In this document: in pieces, positions 8,559-17,888 of the stretch | How the letters are laid out: every line of letters begins with the position of its first letter | How positions within the stretch are numbered: the stretch's first letter is position 1 | Assembly (NCBI RefSeq): GCF_040049275.1 | Contig: NZ_JBDZDT010000002.1 | Span: 434,001 to 498,000, forward strand | Direction of reading: 5' to 3' | DNA: 64,000 bases | Source: Aquabacter sp040049275 | GTDB taxonomy: Bacteria; Pseudomonadota; Alphaproteobacteria; Rhizobiales; Xanthobacteraceae | Notes under the pieces: generated by a model | What the model was told of the DNA's origin: nothing | Database searches by the model: none | What the model saw: only the letters and a program-made list of their open reading frames with translations | Program-made: the position numbers and the translations under genes

Positions 8559-9824
8559 ATGGCACCCACCAACAGCGCCCAAGCCCTCGACGGCGAGGCC
8601 ATCGTCGCGCGGCTGAAGGCGCTGGCTGCCTTCACCGACGTGCCGGGGGAGATGACCCGCCTGTCCCTTTCCCCCGCGCACAGGAAAGCTGCCGGGCAAG
8701 TCGCCGAGTGGTTCCGGGCTGCGGGCCTGGAGCAGATTCATATGGACGGCACGGGCTCCATTGTCGGCCGCTATGCTGCCGACCGGCCGGATGCGAAGAC
8801 CCTCATCATCGGCTCGCACATCGACACCGTGCGCAATGCCGGCATTTATGACGGCAATCTGGGCGTGCTGGTGGGCATCGCCGCTGTCGAACAACTCCAT
8901 CGGGAGGGCCGCCGGCTGCCCTTTGCCGTCGAAGTGGTGGCGTTCGCCGACGAGGAGGGAGTGCGCTTCCCCTCCACCTTGTCCTCGTCGCGGGCGCTGG
9001 CCGGCACCTTCGATCCCGCCTGCCTCGACGATGTGGACGCCGACGGCATGTCCCGCCGTGTGGCGCTTCGGGCCTTCGGCGCGCCGGTGGAGACCATTTC
9101 CGCCTGCGCGCGCGATCCCGCCGGAACGCTCGGCTATGTGGAGGTGCATATCGAGCAGGGGCCGGTGCTTGATGCGCTCGGCCTTCCGCTCGGCATCGTC
9201 ACGGCCATTGCCGGCGCCACGCGCGGCACCGTGCGGCTTGAGGGGCAGGCGGCCCATTCCGGCACGATGCCCATGCCCATGCGCCAGGACGCGCTGACGG
9301 CGGCGGCCGAGATCATCCTTGCGGTGGAGCGTCGCGGGTCCGCCGACGTCGCGCCCGCCTCGCTGGTGGCGACCGTGGGCACGCTCGCCATTTCCGGCGG
9401 CGCGGTGAACGTGGTGCCGGGCGATGTGCAGTTCTCCATCGATGTCCGCTCCTCGAATGATCTGGTGCGCAAGGCGGCGGTGGTGGATATCGAGCGAGAG
9501 ATTGAGGAGATCTCCGCCCGCCGTGGCGTCACGCCCCACCTCGCCTGGGGCCACGATGCCCCGGCCGCGCCCTGCAACGAGGACCTGCGTGCGCGGCTTG
9601 CGGCGGCTGTGGACCGGGTCGGCGTTCCCGCCCATCATCTGCCCTCTGGCGCGGGCCATGACGCCATGGTCTTCCGCGGGGTGCTGCCCATGACCATGCT
9701 GTTCGTGCGCTCGCAGAACGGCAGCCACAATCCCAGGGAATACGCCTCCCCGCAGGATATCGGCCTCGCCGCGAAGGCGCTGCATGGGTTTTTGGTGGAT
9801 CTGGCGGGAAGCAATTCGCTCTGA
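8559..9824 (+). CDS. allC: Allantoate amidohydrolase / N-carbamoyl amino acid hydrolase (M20)
   Basis: The product is 421 residues of the M20 hydantoinase/carbamoylase family. Motifs: IIGSHIDTVRNAGIYDGNLG (metal His and bridging Asp), FADEEGVRFPSTLSSSRAL (general base Glu and metal Glu), GYVEVHIEQGPVLDALGLPL, QAAHSGTMPMPMRQDALTAA (oxyanion His) and LPSGAGHDAMVF with the last His ligand. Family members release ammonia and CO2 from allantoate or cleave N-carbamoyl amino acids. Position at the end of the urate cluster favours allantoate. ATG 8559 is preferred over ATG 8544 because GGAAG sits 8 bases before it, while 8544 has its SD-like GAAGGA immediately adjacent. No ureidoglycolate lyase is visible in the window. 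Confidence 0.88.
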   Translation: MAPTNSAQALDGEAIVARLKALAAFTDVPGEMTRLSLSPAHRKAAGQVAEWFRAAGLEQIHMDGTGSIVGRYAADRPDAKTLIIGSHIDTVRNAGIYDGNLGVLVGIAAVEQLHREGRRLPFAVEVVAFADEEGVRFPSTLSSSRALAGTFDPACLDDVDADGMSRRVALRAFGAPVETISACARDPAGTLGYVEVHIEQGPVLDALGLPLGIVTAIAGATRGTVRLEGQAAHSGTMPMPMRQDALTAAAEIILAVERRGSADVAPASLVATVGTLAISGGAVNVVPGDVQFSIDVRSSNDLVRKAAVVDIEREIEEISARRGVTPHLAWGHDAPAAPCNEDLRARLAAAVDRVGVPAHHLPSGAGHDAMVFRGVLPMTMLFVRSQNGSHNPREYASPQDIGLAAKALHGFLVDLAGSNSL

Positions 9825-10187
9825 AAGGTGGGCGCCCGTCAGGCTCCCTCTCCCGTTTGCGGGGGAGGGCTGGGGAGGGGGCTCTTCAAGCAGGAAAACG
9901 CATCCGGATCTGCAGCGAGCGCCCTTTCCCCTCCCTAGGCTGGACCAGCATTCACTTCTGCATCGCCTCAAAGAACCATCGTCATGGCCGGGCTTGTCCC
10001 GGCCATCCACGTGGCTCCGCTAGGCGGATGCTTGAGGGATAGACGTGGATGCCCGGGACAAGCCCGGGCATGACGACCGTAAAGGTCGAAGATCATTCGC
10101 TATTTTGAATGTCGATACAGCCTAACCCTCCCCCGCAAGCGGGAGAGGGGAATGGGCGGCGGTGCACTGCGGGAAGGGCGCGCGCGA
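9825..10187. other. Intergenic block of nested palindromic repeats (no gene)
   Basis: These 363 bp between the convergent allC and DAG-kinase-like genes contain no convincing coding frame. They hold a CCCTCTCCCGTTTGCGGGGGAGGG hairpin at 9846-9869, a ~97-bp GTCATGG/CCGGGCTTG palindrome at 9980-10076, and an inverted copy of the first hairpin at 10126-10149. The outer hairpins are in opposite orientation, so the block is symmetric at two scales. It probably separates and terminates the two converging transcripts. Confidence 0.75.
9980..10076. repeat. Intergenic palindromic repeat (GTCATGCCCGGGCTTG family)
   Basis: The left arm CGTCATGGCCGGGCTTGTCC and the right arm GGACAAGCCCGGGCATGACG are near-perfect reverse complements separated by ~55 bp. 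Each arm also contains its own GGCC or CCCGGG hairpin. It belongs to the same family as the repeats at 8433, 15251 and 38417. Confidence 0.8.
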
Positions 10188-11069
10188 TCACGCCTCATGC
10201 GGTCCGCGCGGCAGGAGGATCGTTGCCTTCCGTCCGCTCATGTCGAGCGTGAGGGGAAGGGCGGCGACGGACACATCCAGGTCATCGTCCACCCGAAGGC
10301 GCTTATGGGCGGTGAGGACCGTGATCTCCCGCCCACTCAAACATTCCACCGGCGGTTGGACGCCCCAGTCGCCTTCCTTTAGCCAGTTCACCAGTGCCTC
10401 GCGCTTCTCCTCCGTCGCATAGACCACCTCGGCCTTGCCGTCATTGGGCTCTGCCCAGGGCGCGAGGTTGATCTTGGGGCCGATCCTGCTGATGTTGGTG
10501 ATCTCCGCGAAGATCACGTCCAGCGTGGCGCGGCGCCCGTCCACATCCAGCTCGACGGTCCGGGGCTTCTTGGTTTCCATGGCGCGGATGATGGCCGCGC
10601 GGGCGCGGGCGATCTGCTCCTCCGGGGGCCCGGTGATGTCGTCCAGCTTGCGCATGGCGGCGGCGAAAGCGCCGATACCGATGCCTTCGACCACGCTGCG
10701 GGTGCCGTCCGCGCTGTCCACGGTACCGATGTCGAAATGGCCGACCTTCGCGCTCTCCCAACCCTCGATCAGCGCATCCTGCGCACCGCAGATGCCCAGC
10801 GACACGGCGATGTTGTTGGCCGTGCCGAGCGGCAGGATGCCGACCGGCGGCGCGTCGGCGGACAATTGCTTCAGCACCTTGCTGACCGTGCCGTCCCCAC
10901 CCGCCGTGACGATGAGGTCCGCCGGCCATGTGAGGGCCTGGGCAAGCGCCGGGTCCTTGCTCGACCGGTAATGGACGGAATGGCCGTGGTCCCGCAGGAG
11001 ATCGACCAGTTCCTGGGGGTCTGAGACCCCGTCGCCGGCACCAGAATTGTGGATGAGGGTGACACGCAC
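10188..11069 (-). CDS. Diacylglycerol/sphingosine-kinase-like lipid kinase (DAGK_cat)
   Basis: The product is 293 residues. The N-terminal Rossmann-like half begins VTLIHNSGAGDG and carries the nucleotide-binding GGDGT at residues 57-61 followed by ILPLGTANNIAVSLG. The C-terminal beta-sandwich half (about 125-293) contains GIGIGAFAAAMRKL and ends GRKATILLPRGP. Such enzymes phosphorylate diacylglycerol-like or sphingoid lipids at the membrane face; YegS-type proteins are the nearest well-known model. The start is GTG at 11069, with GGAG 7 bases upstream. It is divergent from the hybrid kinase gene, with 228 bp between. The lipid substrate is not predictable. Confidence 0.85.
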   Translation of the reverse strand: MRVTLIHNSGAGDGVSDPQELVDLLRDHGHSVHYRSSKDPALAQALTWPADLIVTAGGDGTVSKVLKQLSADAPPVGILPLGTANNIAVSLGICGAQDALIEGWESAKVGHFDIGTVDSADGTRSVVEGIGIGAFAAAMRKLDDITGPPEEQIARARAAIIRAMETKKPRTVELDVDGRRATLDVIFAEITNISRIGPKINLAPWAEPNDGKAEVVYATEEKREALVNWLKEGDWGVQPPVECLSGREITVLTAHKRLRVDDDLDVSVAALPLTLDMSGRKATILLPRGPHEA

Positions 11070-11297
11070 GCGATTTCTCCAGCCTTCCCGCAGTCAACAG
11101 CGCAACGGCAGAGCTTGTTCCCTGTGGAAAGGACTGCGGGAGAAGCGACGCGGAACCGCGGCTGGCGGCCGCGCGACTGGTGTCCGGGCCGGCGCGGCCG
11201 GCGCCCCCGACAAGGCCGCCCCTGGACTCAAGGCGCCTTTACGTGAAGGATTGAAAATCCAAGCGCGCCAACGCGCCCGGCGCGGGACTGAAGGGAC

Positions 11298-14200
11298 ATG
11301 CTGCAAGCCTGGGTCGTCGTCGTCGTCGCGCTCGCCTATATCGGCCTGCTGTTCGCCGTGGCGAGCTTCGGGGACAGGCTGCGCCGGGCGAACAAGAGCG
11401 GCGCGCCGCGCCCGCTCATCTATTCCCTGTCGCTGGCCGTCTATTGCACCTCCTGGACCTTTTTCGGCTCGGTGGGCCTCGCCACCACCCAGGGCTTCGA
11501 CTTCCTGACCATCTATCTCGGGCCGATCATCGTCATCGCGGCGGGCACCCCCGTCCTCATGCGCATCGTGCGGCTCGCCAAGGCGCACAACATCACCTCC
11601 ATCGCCGACTTCCTGGCGGCCCGATATGGCAAGCACCAGGGCATCGCGGCGCTGGTGACCGTGGTCGCCATCGTCGGCTCCATCCCCTACATCTCCCTCC
11701 AGCTCAAGGCCGTGTCCTCCTCGCTCCTGGCGGTGATGGGCCATCTCGGCTCCGAGCCGCTGCCGGGCTCTATCGGTGGTGACCTCGCGCTGTTCGTGGC
11801 CTTCGCCATGGCGGCCTTCGCGGTGCTGTTCGGCACCCGCCATGCGGACGCCACCGAGCACCAGGAAGGCCTGATGCTGGCGGTGGCGACGGAATCCATC
11901 GTCAAGCTCGTGGCCTTCCTGGCGGTGGGTTTCTTCGTCACCTTCCTGCTGTTCGACGGCCTCGGCCCCATCGTCGATTCCGCCCGCCAGACCGGCGTGA
12001 TCGCACCCTTCGAGCAGGGTATCTCGCTGGAGAACTGGGTCACAATGACCGTGCTCTCCGCCGGCGCCTTCGTGCTGCTGCCGCGCCAGTTCCATGTGGG
12101 GGTGGTGGAGAACCGGGGCGTCGAGGAGATCAAGCGCGCGCGCTGGCTGTTCCCCGTCTATCTCGTCCTCATCAACCTGTTCGTGGTGCCGGTGGCGCTG
12201 GCGGGCATGGTGCTGTTCCCCCTCCAGACGGTGGACCGGGACGTGTTCGTCCTCGCTGTGCCGCTGGCCGCGGGCGCGGAGCATCTGGCGCTGCTCGCCT
12301 TCGTGGGCGGGCTTTCCGCGGCGACAGCCATGGTGATCGTGGAGACGGTGGCACTGTCCATCATGGTCTCCAACGACCTCGTCATGCCCCTGCTGCTGCG
12401 CCGGCGCGCGGCGCGCGGCGAGATGCAGCAGACGCCGCACGACATGGTGGGGGTGCTGCTCTCCGTGCGGCGGGCGGCGATCTTCCTCATCCTGCTGCTG
12501 ACCTATCTCTATTACCGCACCACCGGCGACGTTCAGCTCGCCCAGATCGGCCTTCTCTCCTTCGCCGCCATCGCCCAGGTGGGCCCAGCGTTTGCCGCCG
12601 GCCTCATCTGGCGCCGCGCCACCGCGAAGGGGGCCATTGCCGGCATCCTGGTCGGCATATTGGTCTGGGCCTATACGCTGCTTCTGCCGACGCTGGCGGA
12701 TGCCGGCCTCGTGCCGCACGACTTCGTAGAGGCGGGGCCGTTCGGCATCGCCCTGCTGCGGCCGGGCCATCTGCTGGGCCTCACGGCGAGCCCGCTTGCC
12801 CACGGCGTCGCCTGGAGCCTCGGGCTCAACACGCTTCTCCTGATCGGCATTTCGCTGCTCACCAAGCCCACCTCCATCGAGCAGGTGCAGGCGGGGCTGT
12901 TCATCGCCTCCGAGCAGGCGGTGCCGCGGCCCAATTTCCGGCGCTGGCGCTCCTCCGTGACGGTGGAGGAGCTGATCACCACCGTCGCCCGCTATCTCGG
13001 CGGGGAACGCGCCCGGTCCGCCTTTGCCGCTTTCGCCCGAGACCGGGGCCTGAAGCTCGATCCGCGCCATGAGGCGGATGCGCAGCTTGTGCGCCATGCG
13101 GAGCATCTGCTCGCCTCGGCCATCGGCGCGGCCTCATCGCGCCTCGTGCTCTCGCTGCTGCTGCGCAAGCGCGCGGTCTCCACCAAGGCGGCGCTGAAGC
13201 TGCTGGACGATGCCTCCGCCGCCATCCAGTACAATCGCGAGCTGCTCCAGACCGCCATCGACCATGTGGGCCAGGGCATTGCGGTGTTCGACCGCGAGCT
13301 GCATCTGGTCTGCTGGAACCGCCAGTTCGGCGAGATGCTGGACCTGCCGCCGGAATGCTACGCCATCGGAGTGACGCTGGAGGAGATCCTGCGCCATGCC
13401 CAGGCGGAGCCGGAGGACGCCGCCGCCGATTTCGACGCGCGCCTCGCCCGCTATGCCGCGGGCGGACCGGGATGCCAGGAGCGGCTGAAGCACCTCAATT
13501 CCTCCATCGAGGCGCGCTCGGACCCGCTGCCGGACGGCGGCATCGTCGTCACCTTCACCGACATTACCGCCTCGGTGGATGCCGAGATGGCGCTGGAGCG
13601 CGCCAACGAGACCCTGGAGCGCCGGGTGCGCGAGCGCACGGACGAGCTGGAACGCCTCAACCATGCGCTGGAGCGGGCGCGCACGGCAGCGGACGAGGCC
13701 AATGTCTCCAAGACCCGCTTTCTCGCCGCCGCGAGCCACGACATCCTCCAGCCGCTGAACGCCGCCCGGCTCTATGTGACCAGCCTCGTGGAGCGCGCCC
13801 AGGCGCCGGATCAGGCGCGGCTCGCCGGCAATATCGATTCCTCCCTGGAGGCGGTGGAGGAGATCCTCTCGGCCCTGCTCGACATTTCCCGGCTCGACAG
13901 CGGGGCCATGCGGCCGGAGATCGCGCCGTTCCGGGTGAACGACGTGCTGAAGCAGCTGGAGCTGGAATTCGCGCCGCTGGCGGCGGAGAAAAAGCTGACG
14001 CTCACCTTCGTGCCGTCCTCCCTCACCGTGCGCTCGGACCGGCGCCTGCTGCGGCGCCTGCTGCAGAACCTCATCTCCAACGCCATCAAATACACCCCCA
14101 AGGGCCGCGTGCTGGTGGGCTGCCGGCGGCGGCGCGGCAAGCTGCGCGTGGAGGTGATCGACACCGGCATGGGCATCCCGCGCTCCAAGCACAAGCTGGT

Positions 14201-14804
14201 GTTCCAGGAGTTCCAGAGGCTCGACCAGGGCGCGCGGGAGGCGCGCGGGCTCGGGCTCGGGCTCTCCATCGTCGAGCGAATCGCGCGGGTGCTGGAGCAT
14301 CCCGTCACCATCCGCTCCGTCCTGGGCAAGGGGTCCAGCTTTGCGGTGGAACTACCGATCGCCGTGGCCCTGCCGGAGGTGGCAGTGGCGCCGCGCGGCG
14401 TCGGCGCGGGCCCGGCGCCGCTGGAAGGGCTTGTCATCCTCGCCATCGACAATGAGGCGACCATCCTCGAGGGCATGGAATTGCTGCTCACCGGATGGGG
14501 CTGCACCGTCATCAAGGCGCGGGACGCGGCGAGCGCGCTGCGCGAGGTGCGCGCCGCCAAGCTCCAGCCGGACTATGTGCTGGTGGACTATCACCTAGAT
14601 GGCGGCCACGGGGTCGATGCGGTCACCAGCCTGCGCTGGAAGCTGGGGCAGCTGCCGGCCGTGCTCATCACCGCCGACCGGACCCGCAAGGTGCGTGACG
14701 CGGCCCGCGCCGCCGACATGGCGGTGCTTCACAAGCCGTTGAAACCGGCTGCCCTTCGGGCACTCCTGGCCCAGCGCCGGCTGGCCCGCCCCGCTGCTGA
14801 ATAG
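11298..14804 (+). CDS. Hybrid sensor histidine kinase with N-terminal sodium:solute-symporter domain (CbrA/NahK-like)
   Basis: The product is 1168 residues. Residues about 1-520 are a multi-spanning sodium:solute symporter (SSSF) domain, for example SIADFLAARYGKHQGIAALV, VFVLAVPLAAGAEHLALLAF and GLIWRRATAKGAIAGILVGI. Next come a PAS-like domain (about 645-770: DHVGQGIAVFDRELHLVCWN), a coiled coil, HisKA with phospho-acceptor His814 in AAASHDILQPLNAAR, HATPase_c (NLISNAIKYTPKG, DTGMGIP, GLGLGLSI) and a C-terminal receiver with Asp1097 in YVLVDYHLDGG. CbrA-type proteins sense a nutrient through the transporter module and pass phosphate to a response regulator. None is adjacent, so the partner is encoded elsewhere. 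The 'ILQPLNAAR' H-box is the variant of the NahK/ErcS-like group. Confidence 0.93.
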   Translation: MLQAWVVVVVALAYIGLLFAVASFGDRLRRANKSGAPRPLIYSLSLAVYCTSWTFFGSVGLATTQGFDFLTIYLGPIIVIAAGTPVLMRIVRLAKAHNITSIADFLAARYGKHQGIAALVTVVAIVGSIPYISLQLKAVSSSLLAVMGHLGSEPLPGSIGGDLALFVAFAMAAFAVLFGTRHADATEHQEGLMLAVATESIVKLVAFLAVGFFVTFLLFDGLGPIVDSARQTGVIAPFEQGISLENWVTMTVLSAGAFVLLPRQFHVGVVENRGVEEIKRARWLFPVYLVLINLFVVPVALAGMVLFPLQTVDRDVFVLAVPLAAGAEHLALLAFVGGLSAATAMVIVETVALSIMVSNDLVMPLLLRRRAARGEMQQTPHDMVGVLLSVRRAAIFLILLLTYLYYRTTGDVQLAQIGLLSFAAIAQVGPAFAAGLIWRRATAKGAIAGILVGILVWAYTLLLPTLADAGLVPHDFVEAGPFGIALLRPGHLLGLTASPLAHGVAWSLGLNTLLLIGISLLTKPTSIEQVQAGLFIASEQAVPRPNFRRWRSSVTVEELITTVARYLGGERARSAFAAFARDRGLKLDPRHEADAQLVRHAEHLLASAIGAASSRLVLSLLLRKRAVSTKAALKLLDDASAAIQYNRELLQTAIDHVGQGIAVFDRELHLVCWNRQFGEMLDLPPECYAIGVTLEEILRHAQAEPEDAAADFDARLARYAAGGPGCQERLKHLNSSIEARSDPLPDGGIVVTFTDITASVDAEMALERANETLERRVRERTDELERLNHALERARTAADEANVSKTRFLAAASHDILQPLNAARLYVTSLVERAQAPDQARLAGNIDSSLEAVEEILSALLDISRLDSGAMRPEIAPFRVNDVLKQLELEFAPLAAEKKLTLTFVPSSLTVRSDRRLLRRLLQNLISNAIKYTPKGRVLVGCRRRRGKLRVEVIDTGMGIPRSKHKLVFQEFQRLDQGAREARGLGLGLSIVERIARVLEHPVTIRSVLGKGSSFAVELPIAVALPEVAVAPRGVGAGPAPLEGLVILAIDNEATILEGMELLLTGWGCTVIKARDAASALREVRAAKLQPDYVLVDYHLDGGHGVDAVTSLRWKLGQLPAVLITADRTRKVRDAARAADMAVLHKPLKPAALRALLAQRRLARPAAE

Positions 14805-15016
14805 AACCTTTCCACAGGCTGCATCTTGGCCTTGGGATAATCCCGGTTCCTCCGCGCCAGCGCCAAATATTCGCCCCGATCTCTGGCGACGCTCCCGGCC
14901 GCCGAAAAGAGGTGATGATAATGTTTAGGCGGCTTTCCAGATGCCTAGACAGTAAATCCCTCTTTTTCGCCCATGCGTGCCGCGTATACGGAACGTTAAC
15001 CATGTCGGAGATTGCC

Positions 15017-15214
15017 ATGACATTTACCATCAATGTTCCGGTGTTTCCGATGCGGCAGGAAATCGAGATGCGCCGGCCGAAGACATCTTCGGCATTCCGC
15101 ACCCCGCCGCGCCCCCGCTCGCGTGACGCCCATGGCTTCCTTGAGCTGGAGATGCTGCCGCTGGATCAGATCGACAGCGTGGAGAGCGCCCGGTCCCGCT
15201 GGTTGAAGCGGTAG
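15017..15214 (+). CDS. Small hypothetical protein (65 aa)
   Basis: A short frame encodes MTFTINVPVFPMRQEIEMRR and continues with a basic proline/arginine stretch to a DQIDSVESARSRWLKR end. I choose the ATG at 15017 because GGAG lies 7 bases upstream; ATGs at 15002 and 14912 are also in frame. It is not opposite any gene, and its acidic-then-basic composition looks protein-like. I do not recognise a family. It sits alone between the hybrid kinase and ubiE, followed by a palindromic repeat. Whether it is translated is open. Confidence 0.4.
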   Translation: MTFTINVPVFPMRQEIEMRRPKTSSAFRTPPRPRSRDAHGFLELEMLPLDQIDSVESARSRWLKR

Positions 15215-15250
15215 GCGGCCCTGTTCTGCGCCACGATTACCCTCTTGGAC

Positions 15251-15338
15251 CGTCATCCCCGGGCTTGACCCGGGGACCTCCCGCAGCGCCTGGCGCCCTG
15301 TCCTGAGGGAGATGGCCGGCTCAAGCCCGGCCATGACG
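15251..15338. repeat. Intergenic palindromic repeat (GTCATCCCCGGGCTTG family)
   Basis: The left arm has a CCCCGGGCTTGACCCGGGG hairpin and the right arm has GGCCGGCTCAAGCCCGGCC. The outer CGTCAT...ATGACG pair as well. It lies ahead of ubiE and is a diverged member of the 8433/9980 family. Confidence 0.75.
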
Positions 15339-15444
15339 GAGGTGACTGGGAGACGGACAAGGTGTGCGTACCCCGCCGCATGGCGCGGCCCGGCGCGATC
15401 CGGTAAGGTTCCGGCGAATTCCGCACGGAACCCCAAGAGCCGCG

Positions 15445-16215
15445 ATGCCACAGGACCATCAGGACGCCGCAGAGACCCATTTCGGCTACCGCACCGTGCC
15501 GCTGGGCGAGAAGCAGCACCTCGTGGACGACGTCTTCCACAAGGTGGCGCGCCGCTACGACATCATGAACGACCTCATGTCCGGCGGCCTGCACCGGGCC
15601 TGGAAGGACGCGCTGGTCTCAAAGGTGCGCCCGCCCCAGGGCGCACGGCCGTTCCTGCTGCTGGACCTCGCCGGCGGCACCGGCGACGTGGCGTTCCGCG
15701 TGGTGCGCGCGGGCGGGGAGGGCACCCGCGCCATCGTCGCTGACATCAACACCGAGATGCTGGAAGTGGGCCGCGAGCGCGCCCGCAAGGCGGGGCTCGA
15801 CACCAGGGTCGAGTTCACCGAGGCCAATGCCGAATCCCTGCCTTTCCCCGACGCCTATTTCGACGCCGTCACGATCGCGTTCGGCATCCGCAACGTTCCG
15901 CGCATCCCCCTGGCCCTGGCCGAGATGCGCCGTGTGCTGAAGCCGGGCGGACGGGCGCTGGTGCTGGAATTCTCCCAGGTCGACATTCCCATGCTCGACA
16001 AGCTCTATGAGCTCTATTCCTTCCGGCTCATTCCCGAGATCGGCCGGCGCGTGGCGGGGGATGCGGAGCCGTACCGCTATCTGGTCGAATCCATCCGCCG
16101 CTTTCCGCCGCCGGAGACGTTCGCGCGCATGATGCTGGAGGCGGGGTTCGGGCGGGTGTCCTTCACATCCATGACCGGCAACGTCGTCGCGCTCCATTCC
16201 GGCCACCGCATTTGA
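15445..16215 (+). CDS. ubiE: Ubiquinone/menaquinone C-methyltransferase UbiE
   Basis: This SAM-dependent enzyme methylates 2-polyprenyl-6-methoxy-1,4-benzoquinol in ubiquinone synthesis. The 256-residue protein has FGYRTVPLGEKQHLVDDVF, the UbiE signature YDIMNDLMSGGLHRAWKD, the SAM-binding LLDLAGGTGDVAFRV, and the second signature RVLKPGGRALVLEFSQVDIP. ATG 15445 is selected because the conserved N-terminus starts within about 12 residues; the frame upstream is open but runs through a repeat and is unrelated. It leads ubiB by 33 bp, and the pair continues towards coaBC and dut. Confidence 0.95.
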   Translation: MPQDHQDAAETHFGYRTVPLGEKQHLVDDVFHKVARRYDIMNDLMSGGLHRAWKDALVSKVRPPQGARPFLLLDLAGGTGDVAFRVVRAGGEGTRAIVADINTEMLEVGRERARKAGLDTRVEFTEANAESLPFPDAYFDAVTIAFGIRNVPRIPLALAEMRRVLKPGGRALVLEFSQVDIPMLDKLYELYSFRLIPEIGRRVAGDAEPYRYLVESIRRFPPPETFARMMLEAGFGRVSFTSMTGNVVALHSGHRI

Positions 16216-16248
16216 TCGCGCTTTAGGCGCCGCTTCTGGGACTGACGC

Positions 16249-17814
16249 GTGATCTTCCTTCTTGCCGATCTCGCCCGCCTCATCCGCGCCGGCTACGTGC
16301 TGGCGCGCGAAGGCGTGCTGAGCCTGATCTCGCCCGGCGCCGTGCCGCCCGCCGCCCGCCCGCTGCTGCGCCTCGGCCAGCTCATCGCGCGCCGCGACGC
16401 CGGCAGCCGCGCCGCGCGCCTCTCCGCCGCCTTGAGCCGGCTCGGCCCGTCTTATGTGAAGCTCGGCCAGTTCCTGGCGACGCGCCCGGACGTGGTGGGC
16501 GCGACCGTGGCCCGCGATCTCGAGGTGCTCCAGGATCGCATGCCGCCCTTCGGGCAGGCGATCGCCGAGGCAACGGTGGCGGAAGCGCTGGACCGGCCTA
16601 TCGTGTCCGCCTTCGCGGTCTTCGGCCCGGCGGTGGCGGCCGCCTCCATCGCCGAGGTCCACAAGGCCCAGGTGGTGGATGCGGACGGCACCCGCACGGT
16701 GGCGGTGAAGGTGCTGCGGCCCGACATCACCCACCGCTTCACCCGCGACATGGCGAGCTTCCGCCGCGTCGCCGCCTTCACCGAGCGCAACTTCCCCGAG
16801 GCCCGGCGCCTGCGGCTGGAGGCGGTGGTGGAGACGCTGGCGCGCTCCGTCTCCATGGAAATGGACCTGCGGCTGGAGGCCGCCGCCTATACGGAGCTGA
16901 AGGAGAACACGAAGGACGACGCCGAAATCTATGTGCCGAGCGTGGACTGGGACCGCTCCGGCCGTGAGGTGCTCACCACCGAATGGATCGACGGCATCAA
17001 GCTGTCCGACCGCACCGCTCTGGAGGCGGCGGGGCATGATTTGAAGGCGCTCGCGCGCATCGTCATGCAGTCCTTCCTCAGGCAGGCCATGCGCGACGGC
17101 TTCTTCCATGCCGACATGCACCCCGGCAATCTGTTCGTGGACAGCGAGGGGCGGCTCGCGGTGGTGGATTGCGGCATCATGGGCCGCCTCGGCGCCCGCG
17201 AGCGGCGGTTTTTGGCGGAGATTCTCTACGGCTTCATCACCCGCAACTGGCGGCGTACGGCGCAGGTGCATTTCGAAGCGGGCTACGTGCCCATGCACCA
17301 TTCGGTGGAGGATTTTTCCCTCGCCATCCGTGCCATCGGCGAGCCCATCCATTCCCGCAGCGCCGAGCAGATCTCCATGGCGAAGCTGCTGTCGCTGCTG
17401 CTGGAAGTCACCGCTCTGTTCGACATGAAGACGCGGCCGGAGCTGCTGCTGCTGCAGAAGACCATGGTGGTGGTGGAGGGCGTCGCCCGCTCATTGGACC
17501 CACAGCTCAACATGTGGACCACCGCGGCCCCCGTGGTGGAGGACTGGATCGCCCGCAATCTCGGCCCCGTGGGGCGTTTGCAGGACGCGGGAGTGGGGAT
17601 CGGGGAGGTGGGCCATTTCGTTCTGGATGCGCCCAATCTGCTCACCCGGGCGGGGCGGGTGGTCACCCAGCTCGACGAGGCGACGCGCAACGGCCTGTCG
17701 CTCTCGCCCGAGACGCTGGAAGGCATCGGCCGCGCCGAGGCCCGCCGCGCCTTCTGGGGCAATGCGGCGCTGTGGGTGATCGCGGTGGCGCTGCTGCTGC
17801 TGGCGTTTAAGTAG
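16249..17814 (+). CDS. ubiB: UbiB, ABC1/ADCK-family atypical kinase for ubiquinone synthesis
   Basis: The product is 521 residues from a GTG start. It has the family KxGQ motif in LGPSYVKLGQFLATRPDVVG, the alanine-rich nucleotide loop AAASIAEVHKAQV, the catalytic-Lys strand TVAVKVLRPDI, and the catalytic loop DGFFHADMHPGNLFVDSEG followed by VVDCG in place of DFG. A single hydrophobic helix ends the protein (NAALWVIAVALLLLAF), consistent with inner-membrane anchoring. UbiB is required for coenzyme Q biosynthesis and its ATPase activity is thought to help move Q intermediates. It is directly downstream of ubiE. Confidence 0.95.
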   Translation: MIFLLADLARLIRAGYVLAREGVLSLISPGAVPPAARPLLRLGQLIARRDAGSRAARLSAALSRLGPSYVKLGQFLATRPDVVGATVARDLEVLQDRMPPFGQAIAEATVAEALDRPIVSAFAVFGPAVAAASIAEVHKAQVVDADGTRTVAVKVLRPDITHRFTRDMASFRRVAAFTERNFPEARRLRLEAVVETLARSVSMEMDLRLEAAAYTELKENTKDDAEIYVPSVDWDRSGREVLTTEWIDGIKLSDRTALEAAGHDLKALARIVMQSFLRQAMRDGFFHADMHPGNLFVDSEGRLAVVDCGIMGRLGARERRFLAEILYGFITRNWRRTAQVHFEAGYVPMHHSVEDFSLAIRAIGEPIHSRSAEQISMAKLLSLLLEVTALFDMKTRPELLLLQKTMVVVEGVARSLDPQLNMWTTAAPVVEDWIARNLGPVGRLQDAGVGIGEVGHFVLDAPNLLTRAGRVVTQLDEATRNGLSLSPETLEGIGRAEARRAFWGNAALWVIAVALLLLAFK

Positions 17815-17888
17815 CGCGCTTCAAGCCGGCGTCCACATCCGCATCATTTCCTGCTATCCCAAGGGCGGTCCGCGCGGAGACGGGTTCC

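Noticed and set aside
11094..13106. A 670-codon minus-strand open frame opposite the symporter part of the hybrid kinase
   Set aside because: The plus strand encodes an evident SSSF domain; the antisense product is nearly all Glu/Gln/His/Arg and Gly.
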